Shown piece by piece: positions 44,738-53,820 of a stretch of 64,000 nt of DNA (within the stretch, counting starts at the first letter, position 1; each line of letters opens with the position of its first letter). Origin of the DNA: Pedosphaera sp. (lineage in GTDB: Bacteria; Verrucomicrobiota; Verrucomicrobiia; Limisphaerales; SXQI01); assembly GCA_025359965.1 (NCBI GenBank), contig JANYDC010000157.1:39977-103976 (forward strand). The letters run 5' to 3'. Position numbers and translations under genes: made by a program. The notes beneath the pieces are model-generated. The model saw only the letters and a program-made list of their open reading frames with translations. It ran no database searches and was not told where the DNA came from.

Positions 44738-44890
44738 TAACCCCTAGCTTTCTCGTTAAATCGTCAAGCTTCAAGCGTTTCTGTATGCCGCAAACGCCCC
44801 GCCTGGAGCGAAACAACTCCGGTATTCGGAAAAGAACCTTGAAATGATTGGCTGAATGGGGCGAAATGGGTTGTCCTTTGCAGCCACAGT

Positions 44891-45355
44891 ATGAACCTCG
44901 GCGATATTCTACACGTTGAAAACGTTGTGCCGGATTTGAAGGCCCTGACCCGTTGGGAAGCCATCGACGAGTTAGTGTCCAATCTTGTAGCGACTGGCCA
45001 GATTAAGACGGAACACCGCGATGCCGTGACCGGAGCCGTGCGCAAACGAGAAAACTCGATGAGCACAGGCATCGGTTTTGGCGTGGGCATTCCTCATGCC
45101 TCCACTGATCTCATTCACGAGATCACCGGTGCCTTCGGACGATCCAAAGCAGGTGTGCAGTTTGACGCCCTGGATAATGAGCCTGTCCATTTGGTGATGT
45201 TGCTTCTGGTCCCGCAAGGCCAGTTCCAAAAGCATCTCCATACTCTGGCTGGCATCGCCAAGCTCCTGCACAATCGCAACGTCCGCACTGCCCTCCAGCA
45301 GGCCGCCAAAGCCGAGGAGATCCTGGGCATCATCCGCGAACCCGACAAAATCTGA
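44891..45355 (+). CDS. PTS IIA (PtsN-like) regulatory phosphocarrier
   Basis: A 154-residue soluble IIA domain of the mannitol/fructose/nitrogen family (PTS_EIIA_2). The phosphorylation site H69 lies in GFGVGIPHAST; the flanking pattern RENSMSTGIG matches PtsN-type domains. No transporter IIB/IIC is present, so it is probably a regulator of the nitrogen-PTS kind acting on other proteins. It is followed 53 bases downstream by the arginyl-tRNA synthetase gene in the same direction. Confidence 0.9.
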   Translation: MNLGDILHVENVVPDLKALTRWEAIDELVSNLVATGQIKTEHRDAVTGAVRKRENSMSTGIGFGVGIPHASTDLIHEITGAFGRSKAGVQFDALDNEPVHLVMLLLVPQGQFQKHLHTLAGIAKLLHNRNVRTALQQAAKAEEILGIIREPDKI

Positions 45356-45408
45356 TCGCCCCGGGCTCTCTGTGCCCAAACCCCGCCCCAACCGATTTCC
45401 TTTCAATC

Positions 45409-47130
45409 ATGCTCCACACCGCCATTGAGCAACGCCTGCACCTTCGCGTCCTCGAGGTCCTGCCTGACGCATCCCTCGATTGCTTGAGGCTGCGCCCCTG
45501 TGCTGATACCAAGTTTGGTGATTACCAGGCGAATGGACTAATGACCCTCGCCAAGGAGCGCAAACAAAACCCAAGACAGCTGGCCGAAGAGGTATTGCTT
45601 GGCTTAGATGTGGCTGATCTTTGCAGCAGTGTCGAGATTGCCGGTGCCGGCTTTCTCAACTTCCGTCTGAAGACTGAGGCTGTGGCCCAAATGTTGGTTG
45701 ATGCCCAACAGGGGGATGCCCTGTTCGTCGCGCCAGCTAGCCATCCCCGCCGGTTTGTCGTTGATTTCAGCTCGCCCAACGTGGCCAAGCCGATGCACGT
45801 CGGCCACATTCGCTCTACCATCCTTGGGGACGCCATTGCCCGCACTCTGCGCCGCCTCGGCCACACCGTCATCACAGACAACCACATCGGTGATTGGGGC
45901 ACTCAATTCGGTAAATTATTAATCGGTTGGAAAACAGATTTGGATCGCGCTGCCTTGGATCGTGATCCGTTGGTTGAGATGGGGCGTCTTTACAAACTGG
46001 TCAATGCACGTTTCGAGGCGGATGACGTCATCAAAGGCCAAGCCCGCCAGGAACTCGTCAAGCTTCAGGATGGCGACGCTGAGAATTTGGCGTGCTGGCG
46101 CGAGATGATCGAACTCTCGCTGCGTGAGTTTGATAAAATCTACCAGCGCCTTGGCGTCCGCTTTGATCACGTTCTGGGCGAAAGTTTTTACAACCCCCAG
46201 CTCAAAGGCGTCGTCCAAGCTTTGGTAGATGCCGGGCTGGCCCGCGAAAGCGAAGGAGCCATCGTGGTTTTCTTTGAGGATATTCCTGAGCTGAAGGAGA
46301 ATCCCGCTCTCATACAAAAGAATGATGGTGCCGCCAATTATACCACCACTGATTTGGCCACCTTGGCCTATCGCCGCGAAACTTTTCATCCCGACGAAGT
46401 GGTCTATGTGACTGACGGACGTCAGCAGCTCCATTTCAAACAACTGTTCACCATCTACCACCGGTGGCAGCCATCCGACACTACGGTGCTGAGTCACGTC
46501 TGGTTCGGCATGATCCTTGGGCCTGATAACAAGCCTTTCAAGACGCGCACCGGCGAAAACATCGAGCTGGGCTGGTTGTTGAACGAGGCTGAGGAACGCG
46601 CTTTCACCACAGTCACGGAGAAAAACCCGGAAATGCCGGAGAGCGAACGACGCGAGATTGCCCGCGTCGTGGGAATTGGTGCGGTCAAATACTCAGATTT
46701 ACTCCCCAATCGTCAGAGTGATTACGTGTTCAGTTGGGATAAAATGCTCGCCTTGCAGGGCAATACCGCGCCATACCTGCAATACGCCTACACCCGCATA
46801 CGCAGCGTCTTCCGTAAAGCCGCTGAATTGGGCTGGCAGCCCGGTGCCGCCAGGTTTGCTCTGGCCATGCCCGAGGAAATCGCCCTGGCCAAACACCTCC
46901 TGCGTTACGGTCAGACCTTGGAGGGCGTGCTCTCTGAGTATCGCGCCAATTACCTTTGCAATTACCTCTACGACCTGGCGGGGCTCTTTGCGCGCTTTTA
47001 CGAGAATTGCCCCATTTTGAAATCCGAGGGTGAGGAACGCAACGACCGTCTTGCCTTATGTGAGTTGGCGGGCCGCGTGCTTAAGGAAGGTCTGAACATC
47101 CTCGGCATCGAAACCACCGAGAAGATGTAG
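45409..47130 (+). CDS. argS: Arginyl-tRNA synthetase
   Basis: Class I synthetase that charges tRNA-Arg. The 573-residue chain has the N-terminal Add-1 domain, the HIGH-type motif as HVGHIRST at residue 130 (VAKPMHVGHIRSTILGDAI), the KMSKS-equivalent GPDNKPFKTRTGENI, and the C-terminal anticodon-binding DALR helix (YLCNYLYDLAGLFARFYENC). Length is normal. Note that an Arg tRNA (UCG anticodon) is also in this window at 55907. Starts with ATG at 45409. Confidence 0.97.
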   Translation: MLHTAIEQRLHLRVLEVLPDASLDCLRLRPCADTKFGDYQANGLMTLAKERKQNPRQLAEEVLLGLDVADLCSSVEIAGAGFLNFRLKTEAVAQMLVDAQQGDALFVAPASHPRRFVVDFSSPNVAKPMHVGHIRSTILGDAIARTLRRLGHTVITDNHIGDWGTQFGKLLIGWKTDLDRAALDRDPLVEMGRLYKLVNARFEADDVIKGQARQELVKLQDGDAENLACWREMIELSLREFDKIYQRLGVRFDHVLGESFYNPQLKGVVQALVDAGLARESEGAIVVFFEDIPELKENPALIQKNDGAANYTTTDLATLAYRRETFHPDEVVYVTDGRQQLHFKQLFTIYHRWQPSDTTVLSHVWFGMILGPDNKPFKTRTGENIELGWLLNEAEERAFTTVTEKNPEMPESERREIARVVGIGAVKYSDLLPNRQSDYVFSWDKMLALQGNTAPYLQYAYTRIRSVFRKAAELGWQPGAARFALAMPEEIALAKHLLRYGQTLEGVLSEYRANYLCNYLYDLAGLFARFYENCPILKSEGEERNDRLALCELAGRVLKEGLNILGIETTEKM

Positions 47131-47131
47131 A

Positions 47132-47155
47132 CCGGCTTTCGCTGGCGAAGGCCGG
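47132..47155. repeat. Inverted repeat after argS, possible terminator
   Basis: An imperfect inverted repeat of 11 bases (CCGGCTTTCGC and GCGAAGGCCGG, one G:T pair) directly after the argS stop. It lacks a T-tail, so it may be a weak or factor-assisted terminator, or merely a transcript-stabilising hairpin. Confidence 0.5.
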
Positions 47156-47185
47156 GGATTTCGGTAGCCTACCTCCTATAAACCT

Positions 47186-47521
47186 ATGAGCGACACCCAT
47201 CCTCTCACCACCACCACCTTCGAGATTCCCGGCTACCGCACCACGAAGTCGCACGGCGTCGTGCGCGGGCTGATCGTCCGCTCGCGCTCTATCATCGGCA
47301 ATTTTGGCGCCAGCATTCAAAGCATTTTCGGCGGTAACATCTCCCTCTACACCAGCCTTTGCGAACGCACCCGCGAGGATGCCTTCCGGCTGATGCTCGA
47401 GCACGCCGGCCAGATGGGTGCCAATGCCGTGATCGGGATTCGTTACGACGCCACCGAGATCGCCCCAGGCATTACCGAGGTGCTTTGCTACGGTACGGCT
47501 GTGACAGTCCAAGCCGTGTGA
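47186..47521 (+). CDS. YbjQ/UPF0145 family protein
   Basis: A 111-residue soluble protein of the UPF0145 (YbjQ) family, which forms pentamers; function unknown, often called heavy-metal-binding. Family motifs are visible: [37 protein letters not shown], and the C-terminal [19 protein letters not shown] block (here [20 protein letters not shown]). It overlaps the start of the RNase HI gene by 4 bases (GTGA), so the two are co-translated. Confidence 0.9.
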   Translation: MSDTHPLTTTTFEIPGYRTTKSHGVVRGLIVRSRSIIGNFGASIQSIFGGNISLYTSLCERTREDAFRLMLEHAGQMGANAVIGIRYDATEIAPGITEVLCYGTAVTVQAV

Positions 47522-47973
47522 AGGTCATCTCAATTCACACCGACGGGGGATGCAGTGGGAACCCCGGCCCGGGCGGTTGGGCCGCCGTGCTGAAGTACAA
47601 TCAGCACACCATGGAGGTCACCGGGGGCGCACCGGAGACCACCAACAACCGCATGGAGCTTCAGGCCGCCATAGGCGCGTTGAAAGTGCTGCGTGAACCT
47701 TGTCAGATTAAATTCTACCTCGACTCCGAGTACGTCCGTAACGGCATCACCCAGTGGATGAAGGGTTGGAAACGCAACGGTTGGAAAACCAAAGCCCGCG
47801 AGCCCGTCAAAAACGAGGATCTCTGGCGCGAGCTGGATGCCGCAACTGCCGCCCATAAAATTGAATGGCACTGGACAAAAGGCCATGCCGGCGATCCCCT
47901 GAACGAGCGCTGCGATCAACTCGCCACACTCGAAATCGAGAAGATCAAAAAAGTACGGAAGCACAGCACCTGA
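47518..47973 (+). CDS. rnhA: Ribonuclease HI
   Basis: Cleaves the RNA strand of RNA-DNA hybrids in replication and repair. GTG start at 47518, inside the stop of the YbjQ gene; the frame itself runs further upstream with no support. The 151-residue protein has the four catalytic acids D9 ([15 protein letters not shown]), E47 ([10 protein letters not shown]), D69 (FYLDSEYV) and D133 (LNERCDQLA), plus H123 in the flexible loop (WTKGHAGDP). Basic-protrusion helix with [14 protein letters not shown] is present, so this is the E. coli-like form with the handle region. Position behind YbjQ is not a known conserved pair. Confidence 0.95.
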   Translation: MKVISIHTDGGCSGNPGPGGWAAVLKYNQHTMEVTGGAPETTNNRMELQAAIGALKVLREPCQIKFYLDSEYVRNGITQWMKGWKRNGWKTKAREPVKNEDLWRELDAATAAHKIEWHWTKGHAGDPLNERCDQLATLEIEKIKKVRKHST

Positions 47974-48088
47974 GGCTCCCAAATCTCGAAGCGTTGCCAG
48001 GCTGGAAGTATTAAAAGTGATTGGCTGGAATAGATCGCTCTGCTCATTTTATGCTTTGGCTTGTGGTGGTTTTCAGCTAACCAAAGGC

Positions 48089-49381
48089 ATGTCAACACCA
48101 CTTAGCCGCCGCACCTTTCTGCGCAACACATCATGGGCCGCCGCCGGGGCTGGACTCGTCATCCCGCGACTCGCCTCTCAGACCCCTTCCGCCAACAACA
48201 AACTTAACATCGCAGTCATCGGTGTTGCCAATCAGGGCGCGTACAATCTCGGTAACGTGGCCCATGAAAACATCGTGGCTCTCTGCGATGTGGACGATAC
48301 CTACCTCTCCGCCGCCGCGCAGAAACATCCGGGGGCCAAGACCTACAATGATTTCCGTCGGCTGATTGATCAGAAGGGCATTGATGCAATTGTAGTCGCC
48401 ACCCCGGACCACACCCACGCCGTGGCTACGGTGGCTGCTTTGAAGAGCGGGCGTCATGTTTACTGTGAAAAACCCCTTACGCACACCATCTCTGAGTGCC
48501 GCATCGTTCGTGAGACCGCCATCAAGCACAAGCGTATCACCCAGATCGGCACGCAAATTCATGCCGGCAACAACTATCGCCGTGTGGTCGAGTTGGTGAA
48601 ATCCAATGTGATCGGGCCCATCCGCGAGGTTCATGTTTGGGTGGCCTCCTCTTACGGAAATATGGAGCGCCCTCTCGATACTCCTGCTGTTCCTGCCGGA
48701 TTGCATTACGATCTCTGGCTCGGACCTGTGCCCGAGCGTCCTTATCACCCCTCCCATGTGCCCTTTAAGTGGCGCAATTGGTGGGCTTACGGTGGTGGAT
48801 CCCTGGGTGATTTCGGCTGCCATTTCATGGATTTGCCCCATTGGGCACTCGACCTTCGCGAGCCCATCAGCGCCGAAGCGGAAGGCCCGGCCCAGCATCC
48901 AGAATCGATCCCCGCCTGGATGATGGTGCATTACGAATATCCTGAGCGCAAAAATCTTCCCGCCGTGAAATTGACCTGGTACCACGGCGGCAAGCAACCC
49001 TCTATGCTCACACCTGAACAGGCGGCCAAGTGGAAGAGTGGTGTCCTGTTTATTGGTGAGAAAGGCCAGTTGTTCTCGGACTACGGCAACCACGCCCTGC
49101 TGCCAGAGAAGGATTGGACCGGTTTCCAGCCCCCGTCTCCTTTCATCCCTGATTCCATTGGCCACCACAAAGAGTGGATACTATCCTGCAAAACAGGTCA
49201 GGCCACGACATGCAACTTCGATTACTCCGGCGCTCTGACCGAGGCCGCCCTGCTCGGCAACGTCGCCTTCCGCGTCGGCAAAAAAATCAACTGGGATTCC
49301 AAACACCTCAAAGCCATCGGCTGCCCCGAGGCCGATGTCTTCATCCAGCACCACTACCGCAAAGGCTGGAAACTGGGCTGA
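48089..49381 (+). CDS. Tat-exported Gfo/Idh/MocA oxidoreductase
   Basis: A 430-residue NAD(P)-dependent oxidoreductase-type protein. Tat signal LSRRTFLRNTSWAAAGAG from the ATG at 48089 (the frame is open 24 codons earlier). The Rossmann fold follows: NIAVIGVANQGAYNLGNV, VALCDVD, VVATPDHTHAVATVAALKSG, and the EKP motif VYCEKPLTHT; C-terminal beta domain with GNNYRRVVELVKSN and DFGCHFMDLPHWAL. Such exported members are numerous in Planctomycetes and Verrucomicrobia and are thought to act on sugars, with the nucleotide cofactor held tightly. It ends 7 bases before the convergent aquaporin gene. Confidence 0.92.
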   Translation: MSTPLSRRTFLRNTSWAAAGAGLVIPRLASQTPSANNKLNIAVIGVANQGAYNLGNVAHENIVALCDVDDTYLSAAAQKHPGAKTYNDFRRLIDQKGIDAIVVATPDHTHAVATVAALKSGRHVYCEKPLTHTISECRIVRETAIKHKRITQIGTQIHAGNNYRRVVELVKSNVIGPIREVHVWVASSYGNMERPLDTPAVPAGLHYDLWLGPVPERPYHPSHVPFKWRNWWAYGGGSLGDFGCHFMDLPHWALDLREPISAEAEGPAQHPESIPAWMMVHYEYPERKNLPAVKLTWYHGGKQPSMLTPEQAAKWKSGVLFIGEKGQLFSDYGNHALLPEKDWTGFQPPSPFIPDSIGHHKEWILSCKTGQATTCNFDYSGALTEAALLGNVAFRVGKKINWDSKHLKAIGCPEADVFIQHHYRKGWKLG

Positions 49382-49387
49382 ACTGAT

Positions 49388-50086
49388 TTAGCGGGACGCC
49401 TCGGTCTGCTCGCCGATGAAGCGATAGACCAGTGCGCCCATAACTGCGCCAATGATGGGAGCGATCCAAAACAGCCAGAGCTGACTTACGGCCCAATCGC
49501 CCACAAAGAGCGCGACGCCCGTGCTGCGGGCCGGGTTAACCGACGTGTTGGTCACGGGGATGCTGACCAAATGAATCAGGGTTAGTCCAAGTCCTATGGC
49601 TAGGGGGGCAAAGCCTTGGGGAGCCCTTTTATCTGTGGAACCCAGAATGATGATGAGGAACATCATGGTCATGACGATTTCCGTCACCAGTGCCGCCAAA
49701 AGGGAATAACCGCCGGGCGAATGGACTCCATAACCGTTCGACGCAAAGCCGCCAGCCACATCAAAGCCGGGCTTGCCGCTCGCGATCAAATATAGAACCC
49801 CGGCCGCCGCAATGCCTCCAAGGACTTGTGAGATGATGTAAGGAAGCAACTTGCCGGCGGGAAAACGTCCGCCCGCCCAGAGTCCAATGGACACCGCCGG
49901 GTTTAGGTGGCAGCCGGAAATGTGCCCAACCGAGTAAGCCATCGTCAAAACGGTCAGACCAAATGCCAGCGAGACGCCAAGCAGCCCGATGCCCACCCCC
50001 GGGAAGGCTGCCGCCAATACGGCACTGCCACACCCGCCAAGCACCAACCAGAATGTGCCAAAGAATTCCGCTCCGTATTGTTTCAT
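49388..50086 (-). CDS. aqpZ: Aquaporin Z-type water channel
   Basis: A 232-residue MIP-family channel with six helices and both NPA boxes: [13 protein letters not shown] and [14 protein letters not shown]. The selectivity-filter positions look water-type: a His in [11 protein letters not shown] and the Arg directly after the second NPA, with no glycerol-channel extension. ATG at 50086 is preferred over a TTG two codons earlier. The gene is alone and lies on the reverse strand from the Gfo/Idh/MocA gene. Confidence 0.92.
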   Translation of the reverse strand: MKQYGAEFFGTFWLVLGGCGSAVLAAAFPGVGIGLLGVSLAFGLTVLTMAYSVGHISGCHLNPAVSIGLWAGGRFPAGKLLPYIISQVLGGIAAAGVLYLIASGKPGFDVAGGFASNGYGVHSPGGYSLLAALVTEIVMTMMFLIIILGSTDKRAPQGFAPLAIGLGLTLIHLVSIPVTNTSVNPARSTGVALFVGDWAVSQLWLFWIAPIIGAVMGALVYRFIGEQTEASR

Positions 50087-50178
50087 TTTCAATCTTCTCC
50101 CGTTGATTGCAGTTTATGGAAAACCTAACGGCGCTTACTTTAGGGAAACAAAACACAGTGCGCGAGAGCGAAAGCTGC

Positions 50179-50637
50179 CTATGGAATTTCCTCGTTGGGC
50201 TGCGGGCTGGTTTCGTTAAGCCCTCGAGCGATGCTAACCAAGATTACGGCGATTACTCCCAGAAAAAACACACCCGTAAGCAGGCCTCTCAAGATCGCCC
50301 CATAATTGGACGAGGCAATGAATCTGATAGGGTACAGAAACGACCCAACCCCAAGGATGATTGTTCCCGCGGAGAATATGATGAGGCGCGATTTAGTTTT
50401 TGGATTTGGATGGCCCTGATATTGCCAAAGAGCGTTCCACAATCTCCAGTTGAACAATGCGGCAGCTCCCATCCACAGCAGAATCGTCCAGTGCCAAGTG
50501 AATTGGAAATTACTGCGTGTGCCTAAGTTGAGGGATGCCAAGGAGCCCACCATCGAAGCAAATCCAATACCTGTCGATCCCATCGCAATGCGGCGGAACA
50601 GTTTGTCCTGATAAAAAGCGGACTTTGTTTCGTTCAT
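50179..50637 (-). CDS. Small integral membrane protein, unknown function
   Basis: A 152-residue protein with four predicted helices (about residues 18-36, 49-66, 84-104 and 115-138) and short cytoplasmic tails. I do not recognise the family. It is transcribed divergently from the sigma-54 activator gene; the 124-base gap between them carries the inverted repeats noted at 50692-50740, so the activator or another regulator could control it. The helix composition is ordinary. Confidence 0.65.
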   Translation of the reverse strand: MNETKSAFYQDKLFRRIAMGSTGIGFASMVGSLASLNLGTRSNFQFTWHWTILLWMGAAALFNWRLWNALWQYQGHPNPKTKSRLIIFSAGTIILGVGSFLYPIRFIASSNYGAILRGLLTGVFFLGVIAVILVSIARGLNETSPQPNEEIP

Positions 50638-50691
50638 ACCTCACTTATCATCATTCATGCCAAATTGGACACGTTGCGGCGCAGGTGTTTA

Positions 50692-50740
50692 CGTATTAAA
50701 TCACTTTCGTAAAAACACTTAAATATTGATTAATACGAAA
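50692..50740. promoter_or_regulatory. Two interleaved inverted repeats in a divergent intergenic region
   Basis: CGTATTAA at 50692-50699 pairs with TTAATACG at 50730-50737, and TTTCGT at 50705-50710 pairs with ACGAAA at 50735-50740. The region is AT-rich, unlike its surroundings, and separates the divergent membrane-protein and sigma-54 activator genes. It looks like an operator or regulated divergent promoter; no -24/-12 box is certain. Confidence 0.5.
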
Positions 50741-50761
50741 AATAGTGATATTTGATTTTCT

Positions 50762-52381
50762 GTGAACATCAACTCGCTTAAAGCAATCATGCTTTCCATT
50801 GCTCAAGCGCAGTCGATTGAAATCATCTGTCAGCAAATCGTGAGCGGCGTTGCTGAGGCCTCCGACGTGGCTTTGGTCAGGCTGTGGCTAGTCACCCAAG
50901 CCGGGCAATGCAACCACTGCGTTTCCCAAGGCATGCGCAACGACCCTACCCGGGCGTTGCACATGGTTGCCAGCGCGGGACACTCGAAATCTGGTGATGT
51001 CGATTATTCGAGCGTGGGTGGCAGTTCCCACCGGATTGGCTTGGGTGTTCGCAAAATCGGAAAGATTGCCCAGACCGGCGAGGCCATGCTGATTCCCGAT
51101 GCTTCTGCAGATCAGTCATGGGTGGTCGACCCAGAATGGTTTCGGCGTGAGGAGATTCAGAGCTTCGCCGGGCAACCTTTGATCTTTCGGGGCGAGGTGC
51201 TGGGTGTGCTTGCAGTTTTTGGTAGAACCAAATTTAGCGACGACGAGAATCAATGGCTCAGAACTTTTGCCGATCACGCCGCCGTGGCTATCTGGAACCG
51301 ACGTACTATTGATGAGTTGGCGGATCTGAAAGCGGCCCTGGAATCCGAAAACGAATACCTTCACAAGGAAATCAAGGAGGTGCTTCATTATGGTGAGATC
51401 ATCGGCCAATCCAATACCTTAAAGAAGGTGCTGCAGCAGGTGGAACTCGTCGCGGAAACCGAGGCCACCGTTCTTATTCTGGGCGAATCGGGCACCGGCA
51501 AGGAATTGGTCGCACGGGCCATTCACGCACGTGGCAACCGGCGCGGTCATCCTCTTATCAAAGTCAATTGCGGAGCGATCTCCGACGAGCTTTTTGAAAG
51601 TGAGTTTTTTGGCCATGTGAAAGGCTCTTTTACCGGCGCAATCAAGGATCGGCTGGGCCGGTTTGAACTGGCCAACGGCGGGGATATATTCCTTGATGAG
51701 GTGGGTGAAATTCCCCTTTCGCTTCAGGCCAAGCTTCTCCGCGTCTTGCAGGAAAAGCAGTTCGAACGAGTGGGGGACACACGAACGCGCTCCTTGGATG
51801 TGCGGATCATCGCGGCCACCAACCGTGATTTGGAAAAAGAAGTCGAGGCCGGGAGATTTCGTGAGGATCTCTATTACCGTCTGAGCGTCTTTCCCATCAA
51901 AGTCCCCCCGTTGCGCAAACGAATTGAGGACATCGTCCCCCTGGCCCGGCACTTTCTGGCGAAGGGCGCCGCGAGAATGAAGATAGATCCTCCAAGGCTC
52001 ACCCAGTCTGACATCCTTCGGTTACAGGAATACGAATGGCCGGGAAATGTGCGCGAGCTGGAAAATGCCATCGAAAGGGCGACCATTCTTTCCAAGAATT
52101 CCGGTGTTTTGGATTTTAGCCTCCCTGCCCAGGGCGGTCGGATAAAAAGCCGATCCGCACCTTTGTCACAACCCCCTGCGGGGGTTCTGAAACAATCGGA
52201 ACTAAAAAGTCGCGAGATGGAAAATATCCTTGCCGCCTTGGAAGCCTGTCATGGCCGGATTTTCGGCGGCAAAGGGGCCGCGCAAATGCTGGGAGTGCCG
52301 CCGACCACTCTGGCCTCACGGTTGAAGGCCTTGGGTCTAAAAAAAACGTTTCGTGCAGCCGATGCCGGGCTATCCGGCTGA
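50762..52381 (+). CDS. Sigma-54-dependent activator with N-terminal GAF domain
   Basis: A 539-residue enhancer-binding protein. GTG start at 50762. Residues about 15-180 form a GAF sensor with a CxxC pair (C50, C53) where relatives carry a larger Cys cluster. The AAA+ domain has Walker A GESGTGKE (241-248), the sigma-54 contact loop as GSFTGA (288-293), Walker [10 protein letters not shown] (309-317) and a second region with the arginine finger [15 protein letters not shown] Fis-type HTH is at the C-terminus ([20 protein letters not shown], then [19 protein letters not shown]). It binds upstream DNA and drives sigma-54 RNA polymerase in response to the GAF ligand. Its target may be the divergent membrane gene, or elsewhere. 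Confidence 0.93.
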   Translation: MNINSLKAIMLSIAQAQSIEIICQQIVSGVAEASDVALVRLWLVTQAGQCNHCVSQGMRNDPTRALHMVASAGHSKSGDVDYSSVGGSSHRIGLGVRKIGKIAQTGEAMLIPDASADQSWVVDPEWFRREEIQSFAGQPLIFRGEVLGVLAVFGRTKFSDDENQWLRTFADHAAVAIWNRRTIDELADLKAALESENEYLHKEIKEVLHYGEIIGQSNTLKKVLQQVELVAETEATVLILGESGTGKELVARAIHARGNRRGHPLIKVNCGAISDELFESEFFGHVKGSFTGAIKDRLGRFELANGGDIFLDEVGEIPLSLQAKLLRVLQEKQFERVGDTRTRSLDVRIIAATNRDLEKEVEAGRFREDLYYRLSVFPIKVPPLRKRIEDIVPLARHFLAKGAARMKIDPPRLTQSDILRLQEYEWPGNVRELENAIERATILSKNSGVLDFSLPAQGGRIKSRSAPLSQPPAGVLKQSELKSREMENILAALEACHGRIFGGKGAAQMLGVPPTTLASRLKALGLKKTFRAADAGLSG

Positions 52382-52403
52382 TTCCTCGCCCAAGGCCTGA
52401 AGG

Positions 52404-52421
52404 CGCGGCTTGCCAGCCGCG
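52404..52421. repeat. Short GC-rich inverted repeat between genes
   Basis: CGCGGCT / AGCCGCG (7 base pairs, 4-base loop) between the sigma-54 activator stop and the GDSL gene. It could be a transcription stop without T-tail, or a REP-like element; only one copy was seen. Confidence 0.4.
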
Positions 52422-52449
52422 ACGCGAGGTGCTTCCATCTGCAAATATT

Positions 52450-53760
52450 ATGTGCAACAAACTCTTTGCGCTTTGCTCTGCGGCTTTCGCTCTGGCCACG
52501 GCCAGTCTCTCCGCTGAATTTGCCATCCACGACGGTGAACGCGTGGTGTTCCTTGGCGACAGCATCACTGAGCAGCGCCTTTACACCACCTACATTGAGG
52601 CCTATGCGCTGAGTCGGCATCCGGAGTGGAAACTGACCTTCCGCAATGTGGGTTGGGGAGGGGATACCGCATGGCTGCGTCAGCGAACACATCCTGACGA
52701 AAGCAAACTTTTTGCGGCGGATGCCAACGCCCAGCAGAAAATGGTCGAGGACTCGGTCGGCCGCGGTCTGGAGCGCGATGTCCTCCCGCTCAAGCCCACT
52801 TTCGTGACGGTGAAGTTCGGCATGAACGATCATTCCTACCAGCCATTCCGCGCTGATATCTTTGCCGCTTACACCCGCAGCCAAACGGAAATCAGCAAAG
52901 ACCTCACTGCCAAAGGGGCTCGTGTGGCCTTTCTTACCCCCCAGCCCATTGAAGAAAAAAGGGTGGATCCAGACAAGGACGTCCGCAACCAATCACTCCG
53001 CCAATTTTCTGACGGACTCAAGGAAGTGGCCTCCAAGGGCAACGCCATGTTCGTCGATCAGTTCGACCCCTACATGGGCATCATGATGGCCGAGCGCGCC
53101 AAGGATGCGAAAGCCTTCATCGGTGGCGGCGACGCCGTCCACCCTGGGCCTGCCGGTCATACCCTTATGGCTTGGGCCGTTCTCAAAGGTCTTGGCGCTT
53201 CCGCCGAAGTTTCCACCGCCACAGTGGACGTTGCCAAGAAATCCATCACAGGACAAAACTGCCAATTGAGCAACCTCACCGTCGTCGACGGCAAAGTTGG
53301 GTTTGATCGCTTGGACAAATCCCTGCCTCTACCCATTGATGAGCGCGCCGAAGCTGCCCTGAAACTGGCCCCCGTCCTTGAAGATCTCAGTCGCTATGTG
53401 CTGCAAGTCACCGGCCTCGCCCCCGGCCAATACGAAATCGCCATCGACGGCGAAACCGCTCTCAAGACCGATGCCGAATCCCTTGCCAAAGGGGTGAACC
53501 TTTCCAGCGCACGCGGCCCCATCACCAAACAGGCTCGCGAATTGCTCACCCTGGTCTTCGATAAAAACAACACCTTCTTCAACCGCTGGCGCAATGTGCA
53601 GCTTTATTCCTTCCCCAGTTGGGCTCACGGAGAAGACCTCGAGGCCCGCCGCATCGCCGAAGAAAAACGCTTGGACGGCGAAGTAACCTCCGCCGAAGCC
53701 AAAATCGAAGCCGCCCGCAAACCGAAGACGCATCACTTCGAAGTCAAAGCGACTCCTTGA
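52450..53760 (+). CDS. Exported GDSL/SGNH-family esterase with C-terminal coiled tail
   Basis: A 436-residue exported hydrolase. Signal peptide from the ATG at 52450 (LFALCSAAFALATASLSAEF). Block I GDS is VVFLGDSITEQ with nucleophile S38; block II gives NVGWGGDTA; block III FVTVKFGMNDHSY; block V contains the acid/base pair in GGDAVHPGPAGHTLM. Beyond the SGNH domain are about 170 residues of unassigned sequence with a helical, Glu/Arg/Lys-rich end (EAKIEAARKPKTHHFEVKA). It probably removes acyl groups from plant or algal polysaccharides. The frame starts upstream at a GTG (52429), but the ATG fits the signal peptide. Confidence 0.88.
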   Translation: MCNKLFALCSAAFALATASLSAEFAIHDGERVVFLGDSITEQRLYTTYIEAYALSRHPEWKLTFRNVGWGGDTAWLRQRTHPDESKLFAADANAQQKMVEDSVGRGLERDVLPLKPTFVTVKFGMNDHSYQPFRADIFAAYTRSQTEISKDLTAKGARVAFLTPQPIEEKRVDPDKDVRNQSLRQFSDGLKEVASKGNAMFVDQFDPYMGIMMAERAKDAKAFIGGGDAVHPGPAGHTLMAWAVLKGLGASAEVSTATVDVAKKSITGQNCQLSNLTVVDGKVGFDRLDKSLPLPIDERAEAALKLAPVLEDLSRYVLQVTGLAPGQYEIAIDGETALKTDAESLAKGVNLSSARGPITKQARELLTLVFDKNNTFFNRWRNVQLYSFPSWAHGEDLEARRIAEEKRLDGEVTSAEAKIEAARKPKTHHFEVKATP

Positions 53761-53820
53761 TTCTTCCGTCCGCTGTCTGCTTGCCGCTACGATAGTTTCC
53801 GCCCTCAGAACAACTCTACA

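Noticed and set aside
48131..49168. 345-codon open frame opposite the Gfo/Idh/MocA gene
   Set aside because: A shadow of GC-rich coding DNA; the real gene has Tat signal, Rossmann and EKP motifs.
52404..52421. REP-type repeat family
   Set aside because: Only a single copy was seen in the window, so it is kept as an isolated hairpin.
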